10,183 nt of DNA from UBA6522 sp036231525 (GTDB lineage: Bacteria; Pseudomonadota; Gammaproteobacteria; Steroidobacterales; Rariloculaceae): NCBI GenBank assembly GCA_036231525.1, contig JAZAGZ010000115.1, positions 1 through 10,183 on the forward strand. The letters run 5' to 3'. The notes beneath the pieces were generated by a model, which was not told the DNA's origin, searched no databases, and saw only the letters and a list, made by a program, of their open reading frames with translations. Positions 1 through 7,382 of the stretch are shown here, piece by piece (the stretch's first letter is position 1; each line of letters opens with the position of its first letter). Made by a program: the position numbers and the translations under genes.

Positions 1-581
1 CAGGAACCATCATTTTTGCCGTGGCTGTTGTTGTATGGGCATTGGCATATTTTCCGCGCTCTGTTTCCATCGAAGACGGCCGATTGGTAGCGCGCAGCGA
101 GGCAGCGCTGTCGTTATCTGGGACAGCCCTTCAGGTGGAGCTAGATCGTGTTGACAATGAAGCTGCCGCTGAGCATCTAGCTCAGAGTTGGTTGGGACGT
201 GCCGGGCGGACGGTAGAGCCGGTTTTCACACCGCTAGGATGGGACTGGCGAGTGTCAGCTGCCGTCATCGCGGGGTTTCCAGCGCGCGAAGTTGTAGTGG
301 GCGTTCTTGGAACCATTTATGCGGTGGGAGGCCAGGCCGGTGAGGCGAGTCTGGCGGAGCGCTTACAGTCGGTGACCTGGCCCGACGGACGTCCTGTTTA
401 TTCGTTACCCATGGTGCTTGGCCTGCTTGTATTTTACGCTTGGTGCCTCCAGTGTGCGGCAACGCTCGCTGTCCTCGGGAGAGAGACTAACAGTTGGCGT
501 TGGCCGATTATTGCTTGGACCTACATGACCGCTTTGGGTTACCTTGGTGCACTTAGTATCTATCAACTAGGCACCCTATAG
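1..581 (+). CDS. feoB: Ferrous iron transporter FeoB, C-terminal part (5' truncated by window edge)
   Basis: This is the end of FeoB, the inner-membrane ferrous iron importer with an N-terminal GTPase domain and a C-terminal gate-type membrane domain. Only the last 192 codons are present, with the reading frame beginning at base 3; the GTG at 21 is internal. Visible are a hydrophobic segment at the left edge, the FeoB-typical stretch EPVFTPLGWDWR followed by AGFPAREVVVG, a short loop containing WPDGRPV, then FYAWCLQCAATLAVLGRET and a final hydrophobic helix ending at TAG (579-581). The CLQCAAT segment matches the conserved cysteine-containing gate helix of the family. The GTPase domain lies outside the window. 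The next gene is convergent, so feoB is probably the last gene of its transcript. The family assignment is by recognition and is strong. Confidence 0.95.
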   Translation, partial: GTIIFAVAVVVWALAYFPRSVSIEDGRLVARSEAALSLSGTALQVELDRVDNEAAAEHLAQSWLGRAGRTVEPVFTPLGWDWRVSAAVIAGFPAREVVVGVLGTIYAVGGQAGEASLAERLQSVTWPDGRPVYSLPMVLGLLVFYAWCLQCAATLAVLGRETNSWRWPIIAWTYMTALGYLGALSIYQLGTL

Positions 582-597
582 ACACAAGCTCCTATTA

Positions 598-622
598 CAA
601 GGGTGCTTGAATACGCACCTTG
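598..622. repeat. Imperfect inverted repeat between convergent feoB and the lipoprotein gene
   Basis: The left arm CAAGGGTGC (598-606) pairs with GCACCTTG (615-622), giving eight pairs with one bulged G around an 8-base loop. It sits 17 bases after the feoB stop and 82 bases past the lipoprotein stop. That position suits a bidirectional transcription end, but neither strand has a T-run after the stem, so it is not a canonical intrinsic terminator. The rest of the 582-703 gap holds no gene that I can support. Confidence 0.4.
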
Positions 623-703
623 GTAGGCTTCTGCCGTTCTGCTCTGCGAGGCTACAAGGGGCTCACCCTGGCTGCTCTCGCCCAAGTCACACGGTTCTTT
701 TAC

Positions 704-1390
704 TTAGTTCGCAAAGCAGTACAACAAGCCGTCTCCGCCTGTCGCTCGTAGATCCGCTTGAGAACAGCTCCGGGACTGATGTGCCGCGTTCCAGGAGGTG
801 TTACCGCCGCCCTGGCGATCGAAGTGACCAAGCATCGCGCTACCCTCGCTGCTGCTCGTCCAGTTGTTGCAGGTGTGATCGTCAGTATCGGGGAAGAATG
901 CCGTGCCGTCGGCCATGACGCCAGTGAGAATATCGTGCCGGTTTGTAGAGTCGCCCCGACCAAGTACGCGATTGCCATTCTCATCGAGCGCAGTGCCTCT
1001 GACGATATTGGGGCTCAGGTGCAGGTCATCAATATTTTCTGCGATAAGCTCACCGGCAGCATTGTGCCAAGGCCCGTTGCCGATCCGACTACGCGCGTCG
1101 GTCCCGCGACCACCCTCTTGTTCGGTGCCGAGATATGCGACCCAGGTCTTGTCCCCCGCCCCAGCGGCCTCTGCCAAGTTTTGACAATGAGAATCGGCAC
1201 CTTCAAGACCACCAAGATCACCGCCATTACCCGGCCCTTCACTCGTAATAAAGAAGCTCATGTCTGGTACGGGTATAGGTCCGGCAGAAGATATGCTATC
1301 CGGTGCCTGCTGGTCACACGCGATTAAGGTCAGTGCCGCAAGCGCAAGCAACGCACCTGCAAGTTGTCGATAAAGAGTTTTGAATGTCAT
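704..1390 (-). CDS. Lectin-like secreted lipoprotein
   Basis: A 228-residue lipoprotein precursor. The signal peptide is residues 1-24, with lipobox LIAC at 22-25, so Cys25 should be lipidated. Residue +2 is Asp, which in E. coli favours retention in the inner membrane. A short linker follows, then one domain from about 45 to 228. Its landmarks are ITSEGPGNGGDLGGLEGADSHC (paraphrased: Gly-rich start at 50-62, Cys69), TWVAYL (82-87), DARSRIGNGPW (98-108), NRHDILTG (150-157), CNNWTSSS (174-181) and GGDGLLYCF (218-226). This pattern matches a widespread bacterial family usually labelled lectin, C-type-lectin or endostatin-like in fold. The mature domain has four cysteines (69, 174, 209, 225), consistent with two disulfides. 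The ligand is unknown. The ATG at 1388-1390 has GGAAG seven bases upstream. No convincing sigma-70 promoter was found in 1391-1520. The fold name comes from memory of the family and is moderately secure. Confidence 0.85.
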   Translation of the reverse strand: MTFKTLYRQLAGALLALAALTLIACDQQAPDSISSAGPIPVPDMSFFITSEGPGNGGDLGGLEGADSHCQNLAEAAGAGDKTWVAYLGTEQEGGRGTDARSRIGNGPWHNAAGELIAENIDDLHLSPNIVRGTALDENGNRVLGRGDSTNRHDILTGVMADGTAFFPDTDDHTCNNWTSSSEGSAMLGHFDRQGGGNTSWNAAHQSRSCSQADLRATGGDGLLYCFAN

Positions 1391-1503
1391 TTTTTCTTCC
1401 AGAGTTAATCGGTTAATTTGTTATTTAATTGAAATGTTGTTGGTAACGGGGTAAGTCTATCCCAATCAGCGCATTCATATATAGCCAGCCCCTGAAGGTC
1501 TCG

Positions 1504-1517
1504 GGTGCCTGCGCACC
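1504..1517 (-). terminator. Short hairpin just after the tctA stop; weak terminator candidate
   Basis: GGTGC (1504-1508) and GCACC (1513-1517) form a 5-bp GC-rich stem with a 4-base loop, starting three bases after the tctA stop codon on the transcribed strand. No T-run follows, so intrinsic termination is doubtful; it may instead be an RNA 3'-end protector. The flanking bases match the inverted repeat at 601-622. The remainder of 1391-1520 is AT-rich near the lipoprotein start and shows no gene. Confidence 0.3.
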
Positions 1518-1520
1518 TTG

Positions 1521-3032
1521 CTAAGAGTTTGCCCCCCTTTTTAAACCCCGATTCATACAGTTTCGAAATAATGCCCGAATTGCGGGACTGGAGATACTGC
1601 TTAGGGCCAATACAAAAAAAATGACCGCCACGGGCCGGTGGAGGAACCCCGTCCACGATTGATCGAACATTATCATAGATTGAGCCAATGATGTTTCAAT
1701 GAGACCGCCAAGGACCAGCCCCATTATGATAGGTGCAGGGCCAAATCCATGCTGTTTCAGGATAAAGCCCAAGAGGCCCGCAACGAGCATTACCCACACG
1801 TCTACCATTGATTGTTCGAGTCCATACGAGCCGACAAAACAAAGGGCGAATACCGTAGGCCATAGAATTGTTGCGGGGACTAGGCTAAGCCGCGAGAAAA
1901 TCTTGGCTCCCGCCAAGCCGATCAATAGGAACAACACATTAGCGAGCAACATTGCAAAGAAGATGCTGTAGATTAATCCCGGTTGTTCCTGAAAGAGATA
2001 CGGTCCTGGACGTAGTCCATGCACCTGAAGTCCGGCTAGAATTACTGCTGCCGTGGCACTTCCGGGAATGCCAAGTGCCAAGGTTGGCACCATGGCACCT
2101 CCCGTCGCCGCATTGTTCGCTGCCTCCGGGCCAGCCACTCCCTCAATGGCACCCTTGCCGAATTCTTCGGGCACCTTCGACCAACGTTTTGCCTCGTTGT
2201 AACCGATCATAGCCGCAATGGTGCTGCCCTCGGCTGGTAACACGCCGATCAAAGTACCGATGCCGCTGGAGCGTAGGATCGTCCCGCGTACGAGCCTGAA
2301 ATCCTTTCGGGTCGGAAGTTTTAAGGCAGAGAGAGTGACGCCGTGGACTTTTTCACCGAGTCGTCCGGCTTGTGAAAGAAGTTCTGTGACTGCAAAGAGA
2401 CCGATAAGCACTGGAATGAAATGAATGCCGCTGTAGAGTTCAGCAATGCCGAAGGTGAATCGTTCTACACCTGTCGTTAGGTCCACACCGACCGTTGCAA
2501 TCGCGAGGCCCAAACAACCTCCGATAAGGTTCTTAATAGGTGCTTCGCGGCTGATTGAGGCCAGCATGGACAGGCCGAACACGGCGAGCGCAAAGTACTC
2601 GGGTGGCCCGAAGCTGTAAGCAACCCTTGCGAGCGGTGGCGCGGCAAAAAGCAGTACGAAGACGCTGAAAATTCCACCGCTGACCGAAGCTACGGCGGCC
2701 ATGCCGAGCGCGCGTCCGGCCTCCCCTTTTACGGCCATGGGATAGCCGTCAAACGCAGTCGCTACTGCTGGCGGGGCACCGGGAGCATTGATCAGGATCG
2801 CGGTAATCGAGCCCCCAAATGTGCCGGCGCAGTATAAGGCCGAGAGTAGTGCGATGGCAGGAATGGGATCGAGATAAATGGAGAACGGTAAAAGTAGAGC
2901 GATGGCCATGGAAGATGACAGACCTGGTAGTGCGCCTACCAGCACGCCGGTCAGTGTTCCAAGCGCAATCAACCCGATGACAAACGGATCCGACAATGCC
3001 GACACAGCAAAATCGAAGCCTGCTGGGAACAT
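1521..3032 (-). CDS. tctA: Tripartite tricarboxylate transporter, large membrane subunit (TctA)
   Basis: A 503-residue integral membrane protein of the TctA family, the usual length for the large subunit of TTT secondary transporters. These import carboxylates such as citrate or aromatic acids with a periplasmic binding protein and a small membrane subunit. Evidence: GALPGLSSSMAIALLLPF at 33-50; a Gly- and Pro-rich repeat from about 67 to 112 containing FGGSITAIL and INAPGAPPAVATAFDGYP; a second matching block at 297-330 containing GPEAANNAATGGAM and LGIPGSATAA; and GFGPAPIIMGLVLGGLIE at 429-446. Many hydrophobic helices lie between. The ATG at 3030-3032 is five bases past the tctB stop and has no evident Shine-Dalgarno, suggesting translation by coupling to tctB. 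The substrate cannot be predicted. The family call is firm; the gene symbol follows family naming. Confidence 0.95.
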   Translation of the reverse strand: MFPAGFDFAVSALSDPFVIGLIALGTLTGVLVGALPGLSSSMAIALLLPFSIYLDPIPAIALLSALYCAGTFGGSITAILINAPGAPPAVATAFDGYPMAVKGEAGRALGMAAVASVSGGIFSVFVLLFAAPPLARVAYSFGPPEYFALAVFGLSMLASISREAPIKNLIGGCLGLAIATVGVDLTTGVERFTFGIAELYSGIHFIPVLIGLFAVTELLSQAGRLGEKVHGVTLSALKLPTRKDFRLVRGTILRSSGIGTLIGVLPAEGSTIAAMIGYNEAKRWSKVPEEFGKGAIEGVAGPEAANNAATGGAMVPTLALGIPGSATAAVILAGLQVHGLRPGPYLFQEQPGLIYSIFFAMLLANVLFLLIGLAGAKIFSRLSLVPATILWPTVFALCFVGSYGLEQSMVDVWVMLVAGLLGFILKQHGFGPAPIIMGLVLGGLIETSLAQSMIMFDQSWTGFLHRPVAVIFFVLALSSISSPAIRALFRNCMNRGLKRGANS

Positions 3033-3037
3033 GGCGG

Positions 3038-3496
3038 TTAAGAGAAAAATTCCAGAATGAGGCCGCGTGGAAACCGTACGCCCAGGGCCATCGTGAAGAT
3101 CAGGTAGATGCTAACGGGTAAAGAGATTGCCAGAAACGCAATGAAATGGGGTCGCCGCTCCTTCCAGCAGAATGGCAAAACAGCCGATACAAGAACTAAG
3201 ACCGGAAAGGTCCCTACAACCTCAGTTACGGCAACTGCAGCTATGATCACTAATGCTGTGATGAAAACAAGGCGCGGTACTTCGGCCACCGGGGTTTTGT
3301 GAGAGCGTGACCCGCGGAGAATCAGCACTACGCTCAGCCCAGCAATGATTGTCAGCACCAATCGGGGAAAGAAGGTTGGAGGCACATTTTGAGAGAGCAT
3401 TGCCGGCACTTCGTTGAACCCCGCAGTTAACCAGAAGCCAGCAGCGCAGAAGATCAATAGGACGATTCCGGCGCGGGTATCTGGGTGAAGGCTCAT
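3038..3496 (-). CDS. tctB: Tripartite tricarboxylate transporter, small membrane subunit (TctB)
   Basis: A 152-residue hydrophobic protein with about four or five membrane segments (near 11-27, 44-60, 77-93, 96-110 and 117-137) and a basic loop WKERRP at 111-116. It ends with GVRFPRGLI, close to the family-typical Leu-Gly-Val..Pro-Arg-Gly end. TctB subunits are poorly conserved, so the call leans on size, topology and position between tctC and tctA. I chose the ATG at 3494-3496 because it overlaps the tctC stop as ATGA, a common coupling arrangement. An in-frame TTG at 3568 would add 24 residues buried in tctC with a non-hydrophobic, implausible N-terminus. It should form the membrane complex with TctA. 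Confidence 0.88.
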   Translation of the reverse strand: MSLHPDTRAGIVLLIFCAAGFWLTAGFNEVPAMLSQNVPPTFFPRLVLTIIAGLSVVLILRGSRSHKTPVAEVPRLVFITALVIIAAVAVTEVVGTFPVLVLVSAVLPFCWKERRPHFIAFLAISLPVSIYLIFTMALGVRFPRGLILEFFS

Positions 3497-4473
3497 TGTT
3501 CGATGATCCCAAGATTGATCATAGCTTGGCGCGCATCCTGGTACAGACGATTGATCTGCGCATCCCAAACTTCTTGGCCAGCAATGGCATCTCGGCTCAA
3601 GCCCGCTCCCTGGAGATAGCTTTGATAGATTGGGTGACGCATGCCCTGCAGCATACCCTGCTCTAGTGTTTGAATTCTGTCCTGCGGTGTTCCCTTAAGA
3701 ACCGCATACCCGCGTATCGTGGAATACACTACGTCGTAACCCAGTTCCACTGTGGTTGGTACATCATTGATGACTGTCAGCCGCTCGTTTGCCATAACGG
3801 CTAGAGCGCGAAAATCGCCTCGCTCAATCTGGGCGAGTGCCTCGGTGAGATTCAGCCCGGCAGCATCGATGTTGCCGCCCATTAAATTAGTGACGATCTC
3901 ACCACCCCCGGAGAAGGGTACGACGCTGATTTTGGTACCTGCCACCTGAGCCAAGGTGGCCGCCGCGATATGGTCTGCGCCTCCGATCTGCGTAGTGCCC
4001 CATTTGATTGAACGGTTTCGTCCCAGTTCAAACAGTTCTTCCAGTGTCGAGGCAGCGCTATCAGCACGTACCATGATAACGTTGGGATCGTCTGTGGCTC
4101 TGACCACCCCCACAAGATCCTCGATGCTTAATGGGCCTAAGTTTCTTGCAATGGCGAAGAGATGCGACGGTGTAATAGCGAGAACAGTATAACCATCCCG
4201 GGCCTGGTTGTTGATGTAGTGCATAGCAACAACGCCTGCGGCGCCAGGTTTTGGTACCACCGCCATGTCAATATCTAGTGCCAGCTTGGTACCAGCCACG
4301 ACGGAACGAGCAGTGGTATCGGTGCCACCGCCCGGGGAGGTATGGGTCACGACGTTAATGGGCTGTGAGGGATAGTCGTCCTGCGCGGCACACAAATTGG
4401 ATATTAGAAACACAAGGATGCTAGACCCGACCAAGCTCGGGAATAGGCGCTTTGTGATTGGCCTACTAAACAT
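3493..4473 (-). CDS. tctC: Tripartite tricarboxylate transporter, periplasmic binding protein (TctC/Bug family)
   Basis: A 326-residue exported solute-binding protein of the Bug/TctC family, which captures carboxylates in the periplasm and passes them to TctBA. The signal peptide is residues 1-30 (basic RPITKR, hydrophobic core, likely cut near CAA/QDDYP). Family landmarks are YPSQPINVV at 34-42, SPGGGTDTTAR at 46-56, KPGAAG at 75-80, DGYTVLAITPSHL at 93-105 and PFSGGGE at 186-192. Length is typical for the family. I chose the ATG at 4471-4473 because it starts a clean signal peptide. The longer in-frame form starts with TTG at 4533, upstream of the likely transcription start. A GTGAG sits almost against the ATG, so the Shine-Dalgarno is poor. 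It is the first gene of tctC-tctB-tctA; the order and ATGA overlap with tctB indicate one operon. The ligand is unknown; the shared control region with the receptor suggests a common regulatory setting (inference). Confidence 0.93.
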   Translation of the reverse strand: MFSRPITKRLFPSLVGSSILVFLISNLCAAQDDYPSQPINVVTHTSPGGGTDTTARSVVAGTKLALDIDMAVVPKPGAAGVVAMHYINNQARDGYTVLAITPSHLFAIARNLGPLSIEDLVGVVRATDDPNVIMVRADSAASTLEELFELGRNRSIKWGTTQIGGADHIAAATLAQVAGTKISVVPFSGGGEIVTNLMGGNIDAAGLNLTEALAQIERGDFRALAVMANERLTVINDVPTTVELGYDVVYSTIRGYAVLKGTPQDRIQTLEQGMLQGMRHPIYQSYLQGAGLSRDAIAGQEVWDAQINRLYQDARQAMINLGIIEQ

Positions 4474-4535
4474 GCTCACTAAAATAGCTGGAAATTTTTG
4501 GAACAGGCAGTTGTCAATGCTAGTGCCATCCAAGA

Positions 4536-4541
4536 ATTATA
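4536..4541 (-). promoter_or_regulatory. Candidate -10 box for the tctCBA operon
   Basis: A perfect TATAAT on the minus strand, 62 bases before the tctC ATG. The best upstream -35-like hexamer is TTGGAT (4557-4562), but the spacer is only 15 bases and the match beyond TTG is poor, so an activator may be needed. Predicted transcription would start near 4529, giving a leader of about 55 bases and excluding the TTG start at 4533. A perfect TTGACA also occurs at 4512-4517 on this strand but has no -10 at a proper distance. Confidence 0.45.
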
Positions 4542-4657
4542 AAAAAGAAGCATGATATCCAACTGAGGGCATTGAAAATGACAATTATTAATCCCTTTTC
4601 TTCACATTTTTCATTTTGTGGTACTACATTCTATGATCTTTCTCGTATATGAACTTG

Positions 4658-4663
4658 TATAAT
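4658..4663 (+). promoter_or_regulatory. Candidate -10 box for the TonB-dependent receptor gene
   Basis: A perfect TATAAT lies 43 bases before the receptor ATG. At the expected 16-18 base spacing upstream there is only a weak -35 candidate (about 4635-4640, GATCTT). A start near 4670 would leave a leader of about 37 bases containing the GTGAGGA ribosome site. The poor -35 is compatible with control by an activator or an alternative sigma factor, but nothing in the sequence identifies one. Confidence 0.45.
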
Positions 4664-4706
4664 TCTAGTGGACAGTATCTTTTTTAATGTGTGAGGATAT
4701 AACGGC

Positions 4707-7286
4707 ATGAATATACGGTATGTAATGGGAATTATTTTGGGCCTATTATCGTCAGTCGGGTTGTTTGCTCCTATCGCCAGTAGCCAAGTTCTTGAAGAAA
4801 TTGTCGTTACAGCTCAGAGGCTTGAGCAAAACCTTCAGGATGTACCTGTATCGGTCACAGCTTTTTCAGGCGACCAGTTAAAAGAACTACGTATTGTTAC
4901 AACTGATGACGTGGTGGATTTCACGCCGGGTTTGACTATGTTCAATCCACTGGGTGAAGGTAATACACCCAACTTCTCGTTGCGTGGTGTGTCGAGCTCG
5001 GACATTACTACGTTAACAGAAGCACCTATTGCAGTTTACAGCGATGAAATTTACTACGGCACCCAGTTTGGCGCGATTGCTCAGCTGTATGATATGGAAC
5101 GGTTTGAGGCATTACGTGGGCCACAGGGGACACTCTTTGGCCGGAATGCGACGGGTGGTTTGTTACATTTTATTAGCCGTAAACCACAGTTTGGAGAGAC
5201 TGGTGGGTACCTAGATCTTACGCTGGGTGATAGCAGTGAAAGAACATTTGAGGGCGCACTGAATGTCTCATTTGGTGAAGATTGGGCCTTCCGCTTTTCA
5301 GGGGCGACCCAACGATACGATGGCTATGTGACCAATCGATACGTGGATAAAGCTGGCGTAAAGGGACGTGATCCCAACGATACCGATAAGATTGCGGGGC
5401 GATTTCAGGTTGCTTATAGCGGTGAACGCTCTCGTCTGAATATCAATTTCCACACGGCTGAGGACGATTCTTTGGTGGGTTCTTGGCAGATCGTGGGTGC
5501 AGAGGTTATCGATGTTAGCGGTAAGGTTATCGTCGCAGCCCAAGATTCTGGGGGCGAGACAGTAACGAGTAGTGACGGCCAGGGACTCCTATTCGATCCG
5601 GCCAACGTCGATGCGACAACGACGGTGTTGAAAAACCCGCAGGGATTGACAGGAGCGGCATTTCAAGCCTATGCGGAATCAATTGCGCGTCAAGGAGTCG
5701 ACACCCGACGCAACAGCGCTATCCCGATTAACTTCGGTTTATTTGGCGGCCCTTTTGTCGACAATGACAACGATCCTTATGCTGGCGAGTACAATTTTAT
5801 CTCGGACTTGAATATTGAGAGTAGTGGTGTTTGGGCCCGCTATGAGTACGACATTAGGGACGATATGACACTCATTGCGTTGGGTGGTACCGAGGAGTTT
5901 TCTCAAGTCTATTTTGAAGACACCGATCTCAGTCCGATAGATGATCTCCGCGTTTTCTTTGGTGGACGGAATGAGCAGACTTCTCTGGAATTGAGACTGG
6001 AGGGCTCTACGGATCGGTTGTCGAGGTATGTTCTTGGTGCGTATTACTATGATCGTGATGTCATTGATGACAAAGGGCCGAACGTTATTTTGCCGACTCT
6101 GATGGAGAACGTAGGTATTAATCCTCCCAAGCAGTCTGATGACGACGCCAATACAAATTCTACAGCGATTTTCGGTCAGGTCGATGTAGCGCTCAGCGAT
6201 CGCTTGATGCTGACGGCGGGTCTGCGCTTCACTGATGAAGAAACAGTGAGTCTCAACAGTCAGGGCAATATAGATTATTGTTTATTTGCTAATGTTGATC
6301 GCGCAACTTGCCATGCCGCTAGGCACAATGCTTTTTTGGGCATGGGAGTTTCTCTTGGGTCTCAAGGTGTCACAATTGATCTTAAGGCCTGGCACGACAC
6401 GCTACCCACAGCTGCTAATAGCTTTGCACCTGTTTCGCCTCAGCCGGCGGGTCCACCCTTGAATTATGTAACACCAAATTTTGTGCAGACAGCGAACAGT
6501 CTCACAGACGATTTTTCAACAGGGGTATTGAAGCTTACCTATGATTTGTCCGGAGATAGTATGGTTTATGGATCTTATTCCCAGGGATCGAAGTCGGGCG
6601 GATTTAACTCTAACGCCGCTGCTATTAAACTTCTTGGGAAGAGCAACTATGGCCGAGAACAACTTAATTCGTTGGAGTTTGGTTTTCGTTCGGAGTTTTC
6701 CGACGGGCGGATGAGATTCAATGCCAGTGTTTATGATTACGAATACGATGGTTATCAGGCACACCAGTTTCTAGCTCCGGGCGTTTCCGGTACGATTAAT
6801 GCGGACGCAGAGATCACGGGTGCGGAAGCGGAGTTCTGGGTGACACCATCAGAGAATTGGACAATCTTTCTTGCTTCAGCCTTCATCTTTGACAGCGCTA
6901 TTGACAGCATCAGAGATACGCTTGGAAACACTCGCACTCGAGAAATGAAACAAGCGCCGGATATGCAGTTAAACGGGTTCATAGAGTATGCGGTCCCACG
7001 TTGGGGCGGAGAGCTGCTTGCCCAATTGAATTTCGTGCACAGCGACCAGTACTTTTCCTTCCTAAATAATTTGGGTGGAGGTCAAGTGCCTTCCTACAAA
7101 AAGTTCGGTGGTAGTCTTACTTGGCGTAGTCCCGCAGATGCTTGGTATCTGCGCCTGAATATTGAAAACTTGACCGATGAGGACATTCTTATTTCCGCAT
7201 TCGACTTTAGTTCATCGAGTGGATACGTGCAGGAACTTTATCAACCTCCACGCTGGGTTTCGTTGAACCTTGGTATGAATTTCTAG
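4707..7286 (+). CDS. TonB-dependent outer-membrane receptor
   Basis: An 859-residue outer-membrane receptor. The signal peptide is residues 1-26 (basic start, hydrophobic core, cut near ASS/Q). The TonB-box-like segment EEIVVTAQR is at 30-38, followed by the plug domain to about 165, with DVPVSVTAFSGDQL, SLRGVSS and the hallmark RGPQGTLFGRNATGG. The 22-strand-type beta barrel fills the rest and ends in aromatic-rich PPRWVSLNLGMNF, with the terminal Phe needed for barrel assembly. It belongs to the large class common in sphingomonads, caulobacters and aquatic gammaproteobacteria, often serving organic substrates rather than classical siderophores, so the ligand is open. The only two cysteines are C525 and C535, in a probable extracellular loop. 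The ATG has GTGAGGA about ten bases upstream. It is divergent from tctCBA and followed 96 bases later by the secreted-protein run, which suggests a joint role in uptake (inference). Confidence 0.96.
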   Translation: MNIRYVMGIILGLLSSVGLFAPIASSQVLEEIVVTAQRLEQNLQDVPVSVTAFSGDQLKELRIVTTDDVVDFTPGLTMFNPLGEGNTPNFSLRGVSSSDITTLTEAPIAVYSDEIYYGTQFGAIAQLYDMERFEALRGPQGTLFGRNATGGLLHFISRKPQFGETGGYLDLTLGDSSERTFEGALNVSFGEDWAFRFSGATQRYDGYVTNRYVDKAGVKGRDPNDTDKIAGRFQVAYSGERSRLNINFHTAEDDSLVGSWQIVGAEVIDVSGKVIVAAQDSGGETVTSSDGQGLLFDPANVDATTTVLKNPQGLTGAAFQAYAESIARQGVDTRRNSAIPINFGLFGGPFVDNDNDPYAGEYNFISDLNIESSGVWARYEYDIRDDMTLIALGGTEEFSQVYFEDTDLSPIDDLRVFFGGRNEQTSLELRLEGSTDRLSRYVLGAYYYDRDVIDDKGPNVILPTLMENVGINPPKQSDDDANTNSTAIFGQVDVALSDRLMLTAGLRFTDEETVSLNSQGNIDYCLFANVDRATCHAARHNAFLGMGVSLGSQGVTIDLKAWHDTLPTAANSFAPVSPQPAGPPLNYVTPNFVQTANSLTDDFSTGVLKLTYDLSGDSMVYGSYSQGSKSGGFNSNAAAIKLLGKSNYGREQLNSLEFGFRSEFSDGRMRFNASVYDYEYDGYQAHQFLAPGVSGTINADAEITGAEAEFWVTPSENWTIFLASAFIFDSAIDSIRDTLGNTRTREMKQAPDMQLNGFIEYAVPRWGGELLAQLNFVHSDQYFSFLNNLGGGQVPSYKKFGGSLTWRSPADAWYLRLNIENLTDEDILISAFDFSSSSGYVQELYQPPRWVSLNLGMNF

Positions 7287-7326
7287 TCCGGATTTTGCTT
7301 ATGTGGTGTTCATTATTCGGTTAATG

Positions 7327-7355
7327 CCGTTGCGTCTCTTTACTGAGGGCAACGG
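7327..7355 (+). repeat. Stem-loop between the receptor and the DUF6152-type gene
   Basis: CCGTTGC (7327-7333) pairs perfectly with GCAACGG (7349-7355). Inside, CTC (7336-7338) can pair with GAG (7345-7347) around a six-base loop. The 3' arm contains GAGGG (7345-7349), the Shine-Dalgarno candidate for an ATG at 7359. No T-run follows, so it is a poor intrinsic terminator. It could attenuate, stabilise the receptor message, or mask the first ribosome site. Confidence 0.45.
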
Positions 7356-7367
7356 TGTATGTTGGAT

Positions 7368-7373
7368 GGAGGG
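7368..7373 (+). promoter_or_regulatory. Ribosome binding site favouring the GTG start at 7383
   Basis: GGAGGG with a nine-base spacer before GTG 7383. It lies just outside the upstream hairpin, whereas the site for the alternative ATG at 7359 lies within it. Confidence 0.5.
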
Positions 7374-7382
7374 TTAGAAGCC

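Larger units (their letters stand above)
4474..4706. promoter_or_regulatory. Divergent control region between tctC and the TonB-dependent receptor
   Basis: This 233-base gap is markedly AT-rich compared with its neighbours and separates divergent genes. It has a -10 box on each strand, about 116 bases apart. Between them, 4565-4625 holds A/T runs and a loose inverted pair, TGAAAATG (about 4573-4580) against CATTTTTCA (about 4605-4613), plus short CACA/TGTG arms around the second half. These could be regulator sites, but none is a match I can name. No small ORF with support was found. Confidence 0.5.

Noticed and set aside
758..1327. 189-codon open frame on the plus strand (and 903-1184, 607-918 in the same area)
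   Set aside because: It lies wholly opposite the lipoprotein gene, whose signal peptide, lipobox and conserved domain are clear. The plus-strand translation shows no domain, signal or ribosome site.
1405..1656. 83-codon minus-strand frame overlapping the 3' end of tctA
   Set aside because: It overlaps conserved TctA coding sequence in another frame, has no family features and no credible ribosome site.
3497..3568. Longer tctB beginning at TTG 3568
   Set aside because: The extra residues lie inside tctC and have no membrane or signal character. The ATG overlapping the tctC stop is the natural start.
4350..4420. Lipoprotein signal in TctC (Cys28 near the end of the hydrophobic core)
   Set aside because: The residues before the Cys (SNL) do not fit the lipobox; an ordinary signal peptidase I site just after it fits better.
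4487..4517. TTGACA on the minus strand at 4512-4517 as the tctC -35
   Set aside because: The sequence 16-18 bases downstream (about TTTCCA) is not a -10; the nearest TATTTT is 25 bases away.
4474..4533. Longer tctC beginning at TTG 4533
   Set aside because: It would place 20 mostly polar residues before the signal peptide and begins upstream of the start predicted from the -10 box at 4536-4541.
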